Below, piece after piece: positions 22,085 to 32,743 of a DNA stretch of 64,000 nt. This stretch comes from Hypomyces perniciosus (Eukaryota; Ascomycota; Sordariomycetes; Hypocreales; Hypocreaceae). A program made the position numbers and the translations under genes. The notes below the pieces were generated by a model that worked only from the letters and a program-made list of their open reading frames with translations, was not told the origin of the DNA and searched no databases. The stretch spans positions 682,001 to 746,000 of the forward strand of contig SPDT01000010.1 in NCBI GenBank assembly GCA_008477525.1. Reading direction: 5' to 3'. The stretch's first letter is position 1. Each line of letters starts with the position of its first letter.

Positions 22085-25000
22085 CTTTTCCTTCTTTTTT
22101 GCCGTGTTTAGATCAAGTGCTCACCAATTTCGGGCAATGGCGATGGAGCCCGTTGAGGTAGATCCGATATCCTACTCCATCGATATACCTTGAATTCGTT
22201 GTCGTCGTTGCGGTTCGTTTGTCGAATATGAAAGAAAGGGTCCCCTTCCGAAACGGGAGTGAAAAGAAAGAATCAAGACGATGGTGTCCAGTTGATGAAT
22301 GCAGCGTAACAAGATCCGCACACGTTCAGGCATGCAACCGTCACAAACGAAACGAACCCACGTGGGAACTGTCGTCCAGACGGCTACGAATTGAACAAAA
22401 GAGCGGCCGAAGAGAAGGAAGAATGGGAAGAAGATACCAGGAAAACACCAGAGATCACTGTCAGAGAGGGAGATGGAGGTGGTAAAGAGTCGCATAAGAA
22501 CCAGGCAACACACGGGAGATGGAGATCCGGCATGCGGGCACCAACAAGGAGCCAGAAGTGCCTAGCATGGGTTTCAATCGGGGCCAAGATGTTAGAGTTT
22601 GCCACCATCGTCTTTAGCCAGGGGTCGTGAGCTGCAGGCTGCACACCACCATGATACTAGTAGCCATAATGGCATTGCTTCTTTCCTCCCAAGTCATCGC
22701 ACTAAGGTGATCTCTTGATCACATTGGATGAAAGGCTCTTTTTTTTCCCTTTTTTTTCCTTTTTTCCCTGGCTCCAAAGTTGACACGCGCTTGCAATGTC
22801 ATCTCCGCTCTTGATGGTCCTCACGAGGAAAGAGAAAGCTCACGACGAAGAGAAATGCTTCGGATCACATTACCTATTCGGAACCAGTTGTAGTATCAGT
22901 GCGGTTACAGCTTCGGCGGATTCGGCTTGGCCAGGTTGCTGCAACACCTCTGTGACTTGAGAGTTGAAGGGCAGACATAGCGTCCAGCTCGTGGCGGCGG
23001 AGTTTGAAGCAGACTTGGAACAGGCTCAAGTTTTGAAACTCAGGAGCTGATGTTGGAACAACTTGGAGGTTGGAGAGCCGATACTCATGGTGGTGGCGCC
23101 ACACCAAAAGCGGTTTAGTGCTCCGATCGCTTACCCCTGGTCCGTCCCTAATGCAAGTCACGAACCGAACAATGGAGTCATTGTTGGAGCTCTCTATGTA
23201 AATGGGTAAACGAACATATGAGTATGTATGCAGTAGTTACATACTACTCAGACTTCAGCTTCCACCAATGTTAACACCCGATCAATTATAGAATCCATGA
23301 GGTTACATTTGGGTTCCAAGAATACGTGATCTAGAGTTAGACACCCCTCGGACACACCTTTGGGAATCCCAACCGTCTTGTCGCAGACCAACTATTCCTC
23401 GGGCCTCGATCTCGCTACTCTAGTGTCTTATCCATGATGGCACCGTCGTTGGCACTAAACAACCCGTCCCTCATTATGGGGGCATGACATATCACGGTTA
23501 AGATGCTTCCGTCGCAAGTTGTTTAAATGATCCCTTTCAGGCGTTAGCCCGAGTCGCTTAGCCCATCACCCAGCTTCATGCTACACTCGACGCCGCACGA
23601 AGCCATCGGTTCCGGAAGGCGTTGCCTGTATGGGGGATGTCAACTCCAAGTCTCGACCCTTACCCAGGTTCTCACAACCCCACGCGAGATTCATCCGAAA
23701 CGTCCGCACCCTGTAGTTCGGTGGAGATGGCCTTCTCGTTCCCCATCCAAGAGTCATGATAGGAACTTTTGCCCATTAAATCAATTTCATGTCAAAGTAA
23801 GCCTCGAAACCGGCTCTCTTCATCCTCATGACGGGCCGAATAGCAATGACACTGGTTCGGTTGATGGATAATGTGACGAGAGCTTCTGACTGGTCAATGG
23901 CTTGACAAAACACGTCTGTTGCCCTCGTCAGAGGAGACAAGAGGACGAATCACATCCTCTGGGTCCGCATTACTGAGGTTTCGAACTCTGTACTTCGTAG
24001 CTAACTAGCAAAAGTGCATGTCCAGAGGACTAGAATCTCAGGTTAGCTCGTATCCGCAACTCTGCCCTTGGACGCCGTGAGCAGGTTTGTTGTCTGAAGC
24101 GGACCCATGCTATTGAGTGAAGCGCCCTACAATGTGTTGAGCATCGGCAACCCATCTATCCGGCTGCATGGATGGGTCGCAAATGACGACGCCTGGTTAT
24201 GTTTTGCTCAGCAATCGAGAAGGATTCCAGCATGAATATTGCTGACATTCTAGAAGCTAGCCACCAGGGTTACGAATCAATGCATGCAAGATTTGCCAAT
24301 TGAGATAACGGGTGCCATTCGCATGAGAACAGGAATCGGGATTGCCGGTCATTGTCAGCACTGAGAATAGCCAGAATTAACGGCATAATTCAAAACGTCA
24401 TCTCAACTGAGCACTCAGAATCTGGCGCGTCATGACACGTGCGAGATCCATGCCGCCAGTGCAAACCCGGTAGACAAGCAGAACAGGGCAGCAATTCTGG
24501 CTCAGAGTCTCCGATGCTGATCGGACAGGACCTTCCGGCAGATTCCGGCAGATTCCAGTCGAGATCTCGATGACATAGTCGATGAGCTAAGAGGTATGCC
24601 GAGATTCGTGTTCACCAAGAGGAACTTGGTTTGAGACGTTCAATGTTGGTTGCTATTATGCCAACAGTGCGTCATTCTTGAAGAGGCTCCACAAAGCATG
24701 CACCGCCCCACATCAACCTCACCATATGTGGCGTCACTATGTTCCCAAAGCATCCGCGGACTCTCTCCACTCTCATAGACTTGGCAAGATCTTTGGATCT
24801 CGGAACCATCATCTACTGCACACAAATAGATGAACCATGTATGTACTAAAGAGCCATATTGTTATTATTATTATGTTTTTATGACTTGAGAGATTCAGCT
24901 TCTGAAAATAAATTCTATTAAAAGAGGCATAACAGGGACATTCAGTCAAATGACTAAGAAACCAGGTTACGGCTCTGGCGTCATCAAGTCCTACCCAAGC

Positions 25001-25386
25001 ATCGTGATGTCACCGTTCAACCTCGATCTAAGCTTTCCCCCGGTGCTTTGGCAGTTGAAACGTTCCTGAACTGCAGTCCACTCGCAGTCTCTCGTAGGTT
25101 CCACCCACGTAGGCTGGTTGCGGAGATACATGCTTCCCCGGACACAACAGATCGACATCATTCGTATTCTATGACGCCATGTTCCTATTTCATCAGATTT
25201 TTGGATGAACGGGAATACCAGGTTCTTTGACGATTCCAGCAAATCAATCAAGATCCATCTCCATCACCGTTGTATAAAAACCCCCAAGGCCCTCCTCCAT
25301 CTCTCTCTTCCTTCTCCATCAAACACAAGCAACCCATTCCTCAACAACCAAGCAAACAAGTTCAACTCTTTACAACCACAATCACA
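22085..25386. other. Intergenic region between seven-helix protein and grg1
   Basis: A 3.3-kb divergent spacer. The left end should hold the promoter of the seven-helix gene, and a T-rich tract (about 22739-22767) lies there. The right end is the grg1 promoter. Long regulatory regions are usual for strongly regulated genes such as grg1. The middle (about 23,200-24,900) contains no credible gene; a short direct repeat, attccggcag, occurs near 24536-24556. No transposon remains were recognised. Confidence 0.45.
25273..25386 (+). promoter_or_regulatory. TATA box and leader of grg1
   Basis: TATAAAA at 25273-25279 lies 108 bp before the grg1 start codon. It is followed by a pyrimidine-rich tract (cctccatctctctcttcc) and a CA/AAC-rich leader (acaaccacaatcacaATG). 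This is the classic arrangement of a strongly expressed, regulated fungal gene. Confidence 0.75.
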
Positions 25387-25653
25387 ATGGAGTCCCTCAA
25401 GCAAGGCGCCAACTACGTTTCCGAGCAGGCCCAGAAGGCCACCTCCACCACCTCCAAGGAGGCCAACAAGCAGGTCGCTGAGGACAGCAACGCCGGCATC
25501 GGCACCCGGTATGATCATCCTATTCTTCTGCACACGGACAGACAACTAACATGAAGATTGAACAGTGCCAACGCTGCCAAGGATGCCCTCGGCGACAAGT
25601 TCAACGAGCAAAAGCACGACGCCAAGGGCGAGGCTCACAAGCAGTCGATGTAA
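25387..25653 (+). CDS. grg1: Glucose-repressible protein Grg1 / clock-controlled CCG-1 homologue
   Basis: Two exons, 25387-25508 and 25566-25653, with a 57-nt intron at phase 2, give 69 residues. The protein matches the small, hydrophilic Grg1/CCG-1 family: MESLKQGANYVSEQAQ, then TSKEANKQVAEDSNAGIGTR, then AAKDALGDK, ending in GEAHKQSM. It has no cysteines or membrane segments and high Ala/Lys/Glu content, like LEA or stress-induced proteins. In Neurospora the homologue is one of the most abundant transcripts in starved or stressed mycelium, repressed by glucose and under clock control. Its biochemical role is unknown. The strong TATA-containing promoter fits high, regulated expression. The identification is secure. 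Confidence 0.95.
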
Positions 25654-25774
25654 AGCTGTGTGTGCATCAGAATGTGAACAATGAACGGAGGAGTGTGTTT
25701 TAAGACACGATAATACCCCTTTCAATAGCTTCAATATATTGGATGCCACAATATCCTACGACGTCCCTTAACTT

Positions 25775-25795
25775 AAAAAAAAAAAAAAAAAAAAA
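25775..25795. repeat. Poly-A tract
   Basis: Twenty-one consecutive A residues between the convergent ends of grg1 and the EXPERA-domain gene. Confidence 0.95.
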
Positions 25796-25888
25796 CTTCT
25801 GTGATACCAAGATTCCGCTGCACCATTTTTCATCCAACAATCGTAGAATCTCTGCATGACCCCCGAGGAAAAGATCCATTTCGCTTGT

Positions 25889-26739
25889 TTACAGATTCTT
25901 CTTGGCCTGACGAACCGAAAAGGCATTTGAAATGTCGGAGATGGAATACCACACGGCATACAGCGGGATAAAGACCCACAGCATGTTGAAGAAGACTAAG
26001 TACACCCACATGTACATAAAGTTACTGCCATCGAGGTTGATGTTGCCTGTAAGCCACTCGGGGCAGAACGTCATGAAGCCTATTAAATCGCAAAAGTGAG
26101 CATATGTTCTTTTGCCATCTCCCGGCGAACGAGTTGCACTTACCTCCGTAGAGCTCGCAGGTTGCGAGGACAATCATCCAGATGCTCGCCTTGGGGTTCT
26201 GCTTCGCAATAAGATAGCAGATATAACAAGCCAGCGGCCCATCGAAAAACACCGTCAACAGTTCAAGACTGATAACGCCCTATATCAAAACCACCCACCG
26301 TCAGCACTTCATCATCCAGCCAAAGCTCAGGGTCACCTACAAGATCAGCCCCCGCCCATCTCTTATCCGCCCTCGCGTACACCATCCACAGCTGCGCAAA
26401 CGGATTGCTTCCCCCGGACTGAGGCCCGTAAATCCTACTATCCCCATACCCCAAGTAATTATACGGCGTAGGCACCAAGCCCGCCAGCTTATCACCCGCC
26501 TCCGCGACGGGGATGTACGAGAAGAAGCAGTGGTACAAGAAGCTCCCCTCTAGTAAGAAGTGACACAGCGCATCCGCGAGGTGCCATATGAAGAGAAATC
26601 GCAGGGCTCCCGAGGTCGTTGAGGGCAGTACGGCGCGTGAGGTGCCGTAGGCGGCGAGGACGATAGCGACGGTGGCGAGGAGCGAAAAGATGGTCGTTGT
26701 GTCGAACAGATCAGGCGGGAGGGAGGAATCTGAAGCCAT
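25889..26739 (-). CDS. EXPERA/EBP-domain membrane protein (emopamil-binding family)
   Basis: Three exons, 26739-26341, 26279-26144 and 26079-25889, with introns of 61 and 64 nt, give 241 residues. The intron joins restore the continuous segments WAGADL-GVISLELLTV and CELYGG-FMTFCPEWL, as expected for the family. EBP-type features are LEGSFLYHCF near residue 60, the ATCELYGG segment, CPEWLTGNINLD, and several hydrophobic helices. Classical EBP is the ER sterol delta8-delta7 isomerase; filamentous fungi also encode EBP-like proteins with other or unknown roles, and ergosterol synthesis in fungi normally uses the unrelated ERG2 isomerase. Substrate is therefore not assigned. The start ATG at 26739 precedes ASDSSLPPDLFD. 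It converges on grg1. Confidence 0.88.
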
Positions 26740-27191
26740 TGTAGCTGAGTTTGGTGGTATGCGATAAATGCACGTATTTGTCGTCTCTAGGAGGTCAAAT
26801 GGCTCGAATTCCGGCTTTCGTAAACGCAATTGACGTCTTGGTCCTCCACAGTGCTCTCTAACCTGACTTGCCGAGGATTCAGGGGCGCGGACGCTACTAC
26901 GGAGTATTTAGACGTGCGCGGGGATATCTTTACGTGGGGCCGGAGTTATATCTCCGGGTTGGAGAAAAAGCCGACCATATCATTCATCTCCTCCGTACTT
27001 CGTACTCGGTACAATTTATGAGAACTACTCGAGCGGACTGTAATATCCAAACCCCTTGTTTGGATCATATTGCTAGACATCTCTTTCTAGCATATGGTCC
27101 CAGCCCAAATATCTGGAGCAATCCAACAATCCCAAAGTCCCAATACTCCCTATCCATTCACATCCAAATACATAAAAACCATGTAAAACCC
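26740..27191. other. Spacer between EXPERA gene and NAD kinase
   Basis: A 452-bp region lying upstream of the EXPERA gene and downstream of the NAD kinase (both minus). Two TAC-n-GTA elements occur near 26900 and 26991-27010, so one or both lie in a likely promoter. Confidence 0.5.
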
Positions 27192-29090
27192 TTAGTTATC
27201 CCATTCCTTATATCCCTTCTGCTTCTGCCTCGTATTCCACCCCAATTTCCCACTAATACTATTCACCCAATCCTCACTCCTCCGCCCTTCTGCCTGCACC
27301 GACGCAAATGGATATCTGCTAGCACTTATGGTCACATAATCACCCCCCTGCAATTCCACCCTCTCCCGCCCATCGAAGCTTGCCCACGATGCTGTCCTCG
27401 CATCGTAAGGCACGCCGACTCGTAGGACGATCGTATCGGGGAGGATGATAGGTCTGAAAGACAGCGTATGTGCACAGATGGACGTGACGAGCATGACGGG
27501 GTTCTCGGGGTGGCAAAGAGAGCCGCCTGCGGCGAGGTTGTAAGCTGTTGAGCCGGTGGGGGTTGACACGCATATACCATCTGCGAGAACGGATGTAAAG
27601 TGTTCATCGTCGCCGAATACTTCCGTGTACGACATGGCTATCTCAAGATGTTAGCTATGTGCTTCTTTCAATGACCATCAGGAGAGTCAGGGTACTCACT
27701 TGGATTTGGGCCCCGGTCCACCACAACCTCATTCAGTATTGTAAAAGTCCCGTCTGGTCGATGCGTATGCGCATCCTCACTCTCCTCTCCAATCAGCTCC
27801 TCTACCAAGTCCCTCTTACGATGCAGTTCATTGTCATCCTCCTCGGACTCCGACTCGGGGCTCTTCCTCCGGACACTCCTCATCACCGTGCACTCGAACC
27901 GAAGTCTCAAGCTGACCGTCACCCCCTTGCTGAACGCCGAGTTGAGAATCGGCATGTAATCCTCAAAGTCGAACTTGGTCAAGAACCCCAAGCTCCCCAG
28001 TGCAAAACTCAACACAGGTGGGACAATGCGCTGGAAAAGCCAGCTTGCGTACAGCACCGTTCCGTCTCCTCCTAGCGTGATTACAAAGTCGAACATGTGC
28101 GGTCGCGACCGACACATATCTTCATCCCAATATCTCAGTCGCTTTTGGATATCATCACGGGCACTGTCCTCACTCACAGTGCCATCCTTGGCGTAACTCT
28201 GAGCCAGCTCGTCAGCCAACTTGGCCGCATCAAACCTCTTGTTTGTTTTCAACTTCTTCTCCACATACACAACGTAGTGGACATCCCTCTCCTTCTCCAG
28301 AAGCCATTGCGTGAGCGCCCGCGTTTGGACAATCAAATCCGAATCATGGATCTTCGTGAGCAGAAAGATGGACTTGACTCGGAACCGGATGCGCATGCTA
28401 CTCAGACGCCTGCTCAGCTCGCGCACTCCCCAGGCCATGTCGCTGAGCTGCTTCTTCGTCAACATCCGACTGTGAACATTCTCATACTTTATGAGGTCCG
28501 CCTCCGATGTGCTCTTGGTCATCTCCCGCGTCCAGGCCTGTTGGTCCGCTTGTCCGCCACCAGCCATGTCAAAGTTATCCGGGTCGATCTCTACGCGGGA
28601 CTCTCGGCGATGGTGGTGCCGCTGGGCTTTTGGTTCCACAGCGGATGTCATGCCTTGCTCCTTGCTGATATCAACGACTTCGGCCTGGTTATTGGAGTCG
28701 GTGAATGCGTGATGTGCTCGATATTGTTCGGGGCCGGAGCTTGAGGCATGAGTCGCTCCATGATTGCCTCGTCGCTGGCCCTCGAGTAATTGGTGCACGA
28801 TGCACTCGGCACGTCGAGTGTTCGGTATGCGTTGGACTCCGTGGGTATCGATGTCCGCCGATACAAGCGAGCTCTTCCGTCTATACGGGTTCCCTGGCTC
28901 AAAGGTAACCTAGCAAAATATCCCCAAAGTCAGTAGCAGTCCAACACGCGGGGCCCAATTGGAACTACTCTACCTCAACAGCTCTCTCGTCCTCATCGCT
29001 TCCATCCAAGCTCCCATCTTCAAAGGCGATGTGTTTAGGAAAAGACCCACTCTTGCCCGTCTCCTCGCCTGCGCCCTCGCCCTCGCCCAT
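27192..29090 (-). CDS. NAD(+)/NADH kinase, Utr1/Pos5-type
   Basis: Phosphorylates NAD to NADP, the cell's only NADP source. Three exons: 29090-28974, 28909-27700 and 27637-27192, introns 64 and 62 nt, giving 590 residues. The first ATG precedes GEGEGAGEETGKSG; the first intron joins AVE to VTFEPGNPYRRKSS, so the protein begins well before the next in-frame candidate. The kinase core is complete: TLGGDGTVLYAS with GGDGT at 319-323, FLTKFDF, LNEVVVDRGPNP (the NE/D motif) and STPTGSTAYNLAAGG. The ~110 residues before the core are low-complexity and charged (His/Arg run), a likely regulatory region of fungal cytosolic forms. An acidic insert (ESESEEDDN) interrupts the core, as seen in other fungal forms. 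There is no clear mitochondrial presequence. Confidence 0.95.
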
Positions 29091-31020
29091 CTCAGCGACC
29101 CTTGATGTGATAGCTTCGATTGCTATTCGCGGGGTTCAGTTTACACCCCGATGCTATCTTCGGGGGGCGTTTCTGACAGCTTCAACTGGGCCGAAAGCTG
29201 GACACCATCATCATCCAGCAGATATTTTCGCGAATGGGTTCGAAGGGATTGGCAGATCGGCAAAGCACCCCAAGTATTGCGGAGGTTTAATCCGATAAGG
29301 TTACAAACCGGAGCACCGGATGCAGTATGTGGGGGATTTGAGCTTCTCGACCCCAATTGCCTGTCCAAAGGCCACTCTTGATCGAAGCCCAACTAATACT
29401 AGACAGCTTATATCATCGTAGGTCGTATGATTACAGCCCATTTCTATCACCGTGTACCCTCTAATATGGGTGATAGGTCATCAATTGACTTGAGGTCATC
29501 AAAGCTATTATCTACAGTACATGTCGTCATTATCGGTCCTGAGGGACCCACTACTGAGCTCGGAGATGCTGGGGTAGCTAAATGGCACAGGGCATACGGA
29601 GTAAGAGTCCTCGTAGATATATTCAAGTTTATATGATGATAAGGTTATGCTGATAATTTGATTCATCTATATAGGGTATGGGGTATTACAGCTCTGGGGG
29701 GCGATTAACATATATCTTCAGGTGTCCTTTTCAGAATCCAATACATTCATCAAAGCCTAGGTAGTATACAGTACGTACAGTAACTCGCCCACCATGAAAG
29801 TCACAAGCGCTTTCCACGAAGGTTTGCGGGTCTGTTCAATCAACAAAGTAATATATGGTATGTCCCGAGGGCTTAATTTCCTTGTTCTTCGCCTTTTTTT
29901 TTTTCGAATGTATGGTCTTTTCTCCAGCATCAATAGATTCGCCAGACTAGCGAAGGTGCAGTCTAAAACTCGCGTGCCACTTGTGCCATTGGGTTGCTAG
30001 CGGGTTTAAGTACGAAGTACTCCGTACCTGCCATGCTAAATTCAGTTCGCGTAAGAGCAACTAGTATAACTGTACGGAGTACTCCGTAGTTATGTATAAT
30101 ATTAATAGCAACTCCTGTCAAGATATTGCGGTTTATGACCCAATTGTTGTTGTTAGTAACGCTATCAATGATTAGAATCTATTTAGGGGGTCTGCAAATA
30201 TAAACAGGCGGAAATATAAATAGATACAGGTACCTAGGTATATTTTAAAGGAGATTGCATTAATAAATCAATACTACCTTATCTATCAGCGCCATTTAAC
30301 CGTCGGTTAAAGCGCTGCGCAAAATTTGCAATACGACTAAGAAATATTAGTATATATAAAGGTTTAATAAACATATATAAATAGATAATTGGAATAGGGG
30401 AATATTAAATAGATACTTTAAAGTTACATGTTGGAATTTAGAAATTATTATTTGCCTGTTTTTTTATATATCAGTGGTCTGTTAGGTTTGCAATACGTCT
30501 GTTTGTATCTGCGAACTCGTATCAAGGCGTGTCAGAGAAGGATTAAACTTTTCTTATTGGGCAATCCAGCTGAGTAATGTCCTTGTAATTCTAGCGCCTA
30601 ATACTCCGTAGAAGAAGTTAGATTGTGGAGAGAGTCAGTGGTCTTGACCAGAGTTATTGTGATATCTACTACATCATATCTACTGCTGCCGTAAGATTGC
30701 ATATTCAACCTTCATATCTTCATTCCCCTCACATGCGCCCGCAGCTTTCACTCATTTCGTATGCCCAGACTTCCAGGCTGTCGTAAAGACTCTCGGCCAG
30801 CCTCGGAATATGCACAGCGGCAAAGCTCTGAACTAACAGTGCCGAGAATCTCCCCATTGAGTCATACGGAAATCATCTGAACAAGGAAAGAAAAAGACAA
30901 CGCAAACATATCCACCCGCCTTGCATTGCCATCTTTACGCCCAAGCAAAGAGGCATAAATATCCACACATTCTTTAGGCCAAGCGAGAGAGAGAGAAGAG
31001 ACAAGCCACCCCTCTGCACG
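29091..31020. other. Intergenic region with AT-rich block
   Basis: A 1.9-kb divergent spacer between the NAD kinase and the pfkB kinase. From about 29,640 to 30,480 it is strongly AT-rich (for example tatataaaggtttaataaac) with stops in every frame and looks like decayed repeat DNA. TAC-n-GTA elements occur at 29597, 30010-30028, 30074-30088 and 30601. The last 300 bases before 31021 have normal composition and should be the pfkB promoter. No gene was seen. Confidence 0.5.
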
Positions 31021-32528
31021 ATGAAGCACCTAATCCTGGTAGGCGCATGCTACTTGGATAACATACTGAGGGAAGAATTAGGCACACTCTGATCCCGCCT
31101 CACGATATGATGCAGCACGTTCTAACCTACCCTACAGCGTACCACGGTTTCCAGAGGAGGATGCAAAACTACGAGCCTCAACCCTCAAGATTCGACGCGG
31201 CGGCAACTGCCCCAATTCACTGGAGGTACTCCAACAACTAATCAATACTGAAGACGATGTCCGCACGTACTTGATATCACCACTTCCAGGCAAGTCGTCG
31301 CCGGCTACACAACGTATCACGGCGTCCTTTGGCGAGGCTTCCCCGATCGACTTTCGGCTGTGCCTGTATCGGGAGGCACACACGGAGGCCGCGAGCAGTT
31401 ACATCATCCGCAGTGAGGAGACTGGAAGTCGCACCCTCGTCAACTACAATGACCTACCGGAGATGACAGTTGGCGAATTCGAGACCATCGTGCGGAGCTT
31501 CAGCGGTAATGACGAAACATGGTGGCACTTCGAGGTAAGTCTAGAATCCCGGTCTGTGCTCGACCGACCTGCACGATTGTGCATGGTGGCAGGCAGCAAG
31601 CAACGATGGGACCCTCTCACAGCACAGTCTTACAACGCCAGTGTAGGGTCGCATACCCGATACCACCCTAGAGTGCATACACCTGCTGCGCGACAGGCTC
31701 CCCAGCGCGCGAATTAGTGTCGAGGTCGAGAAGCCCGGAAGACCAGGTTTGCCAGCGTTGGCGGCTGAGGCGGACGTGGTGTTTTACTCGCGAACCTGGG
31801 CAGAGGTATGGTACAATCCGCGATCCCCTCACATCTCATTATTGCCAAGGGGATCCTGAGCAGTGAACACCAAGGCTGAAAGAAGTGAATGTGTGTAGAG
31901 CCGTGGCCACGGATCGGCTGAGTTGTGTCTCATAAATGAGGAGAGACGGAAAGCGTGAGATATGATGCCTGCCCTGCAATTCATTTGCTTGCTTATGTAC
32001 TTCGTACGGAGTAGCATTTGCTGACTTGAGATGGTTGCGCAGATCCCTTGCCCTGTGCGCTTGGGGTGCAGATGGAGCCGCCGCCTTGTCTCAGTCGTCT
32101 GGGCAAGTTGTTCATTGCCCCGTTGAAAGCCGCGCAGAAGCCATCTCGGTAGTAGAGTACGTTACCACCTCTCCATCAAACACGTCGCGTAATCCTAACA
32201 AGGATCTGTACTTTTCTCACTTTTATTTTCGTTGTCGTCGTTCTTTGCTCTTTCTTCCCCGGCTCAGTGGCGGACTGCTTTAGTGTTGGTGCTTTTAAAT
32301 GTTAGTTAGTGTAACTGACACGTCCTTTCTTTGGGTCACAGCGCTGTGGGAGCGGGCGACACATTTGTTGCAGGAATGCTGTACAGCCTGGTCTGTCGCG
32401 AGAACGTCTGGGACATCAGCCGCGGCTTGAGATTCGCCGTCAACCTGGCCACCATGAAAGTGCAGAGGGAGGGATTCCAGGGGCTCGGCAAAGATATCCA
32501 CAAGTGGCTAGCGGGCAATATCTCTTGA
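31021..32528 (+). CDS. pfkB-family carbohydrate kinase, ketohexokinase-like; possibly damaged
   Basis: Pieces in order: exon 31021-31070 (MKHLILVGACYLDN), 31138-31534 (VPRFPEEDAKL, RRGGNCPNS, ending WWHFE), 31647-31805 (GRIPDTTLECI to RTWAE), an exon ending 32156 (SLALCAWGADGAAAL), and 32342-32528 (VGAGDTFVAGML to the stop). The RGGN and GAGDT motifs are the two pfkB signatures; GAGDT holds the catalytic Asp. The family phosphorylates sugars such as fructose, so central carbon use is likely. Two oddities stand out. The first intron (31071-31137) has a good branch and acceptor, but its donor reads GG where GT is expected. Also, between 31805 and about 32042 the phases do not match, and a short stretch of the C-terminal lobe cannot be found. 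This may be a recent pseudogene or contain sequence errors. Confidence 0.75.
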
Positions 32529-32667
32529 TTTGGATGCCCTCTCGCATCGAAAACCTGGTGCATATGTGTATGCCTGAGCTGTCGCCAGTGGAGGAGGACG
32601 AGAGTGGGCAACGCCGCGCCAATGTCGGCGGCATCTTGTGGACATTCATGCTGTATGTACTACTCCG

Positions 32668-32743
32668 TAGCAGCAGCAGTAGCAGTCGCAGCAGGTAGCA
32701 GTCGCAGCAGCAGTCGCAGCAGCAGTAGCAGCAGCAGTAGCAG
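32668..32743. repeat. CAG/TAG/TCG trinucleotide repeat
   Basis: About 25 triplets of the form cagcagtagcagtcgcag, located 140 bp after the pfkB stop codon and directly following a TACTCCGTA element. Confidence 0.9.
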
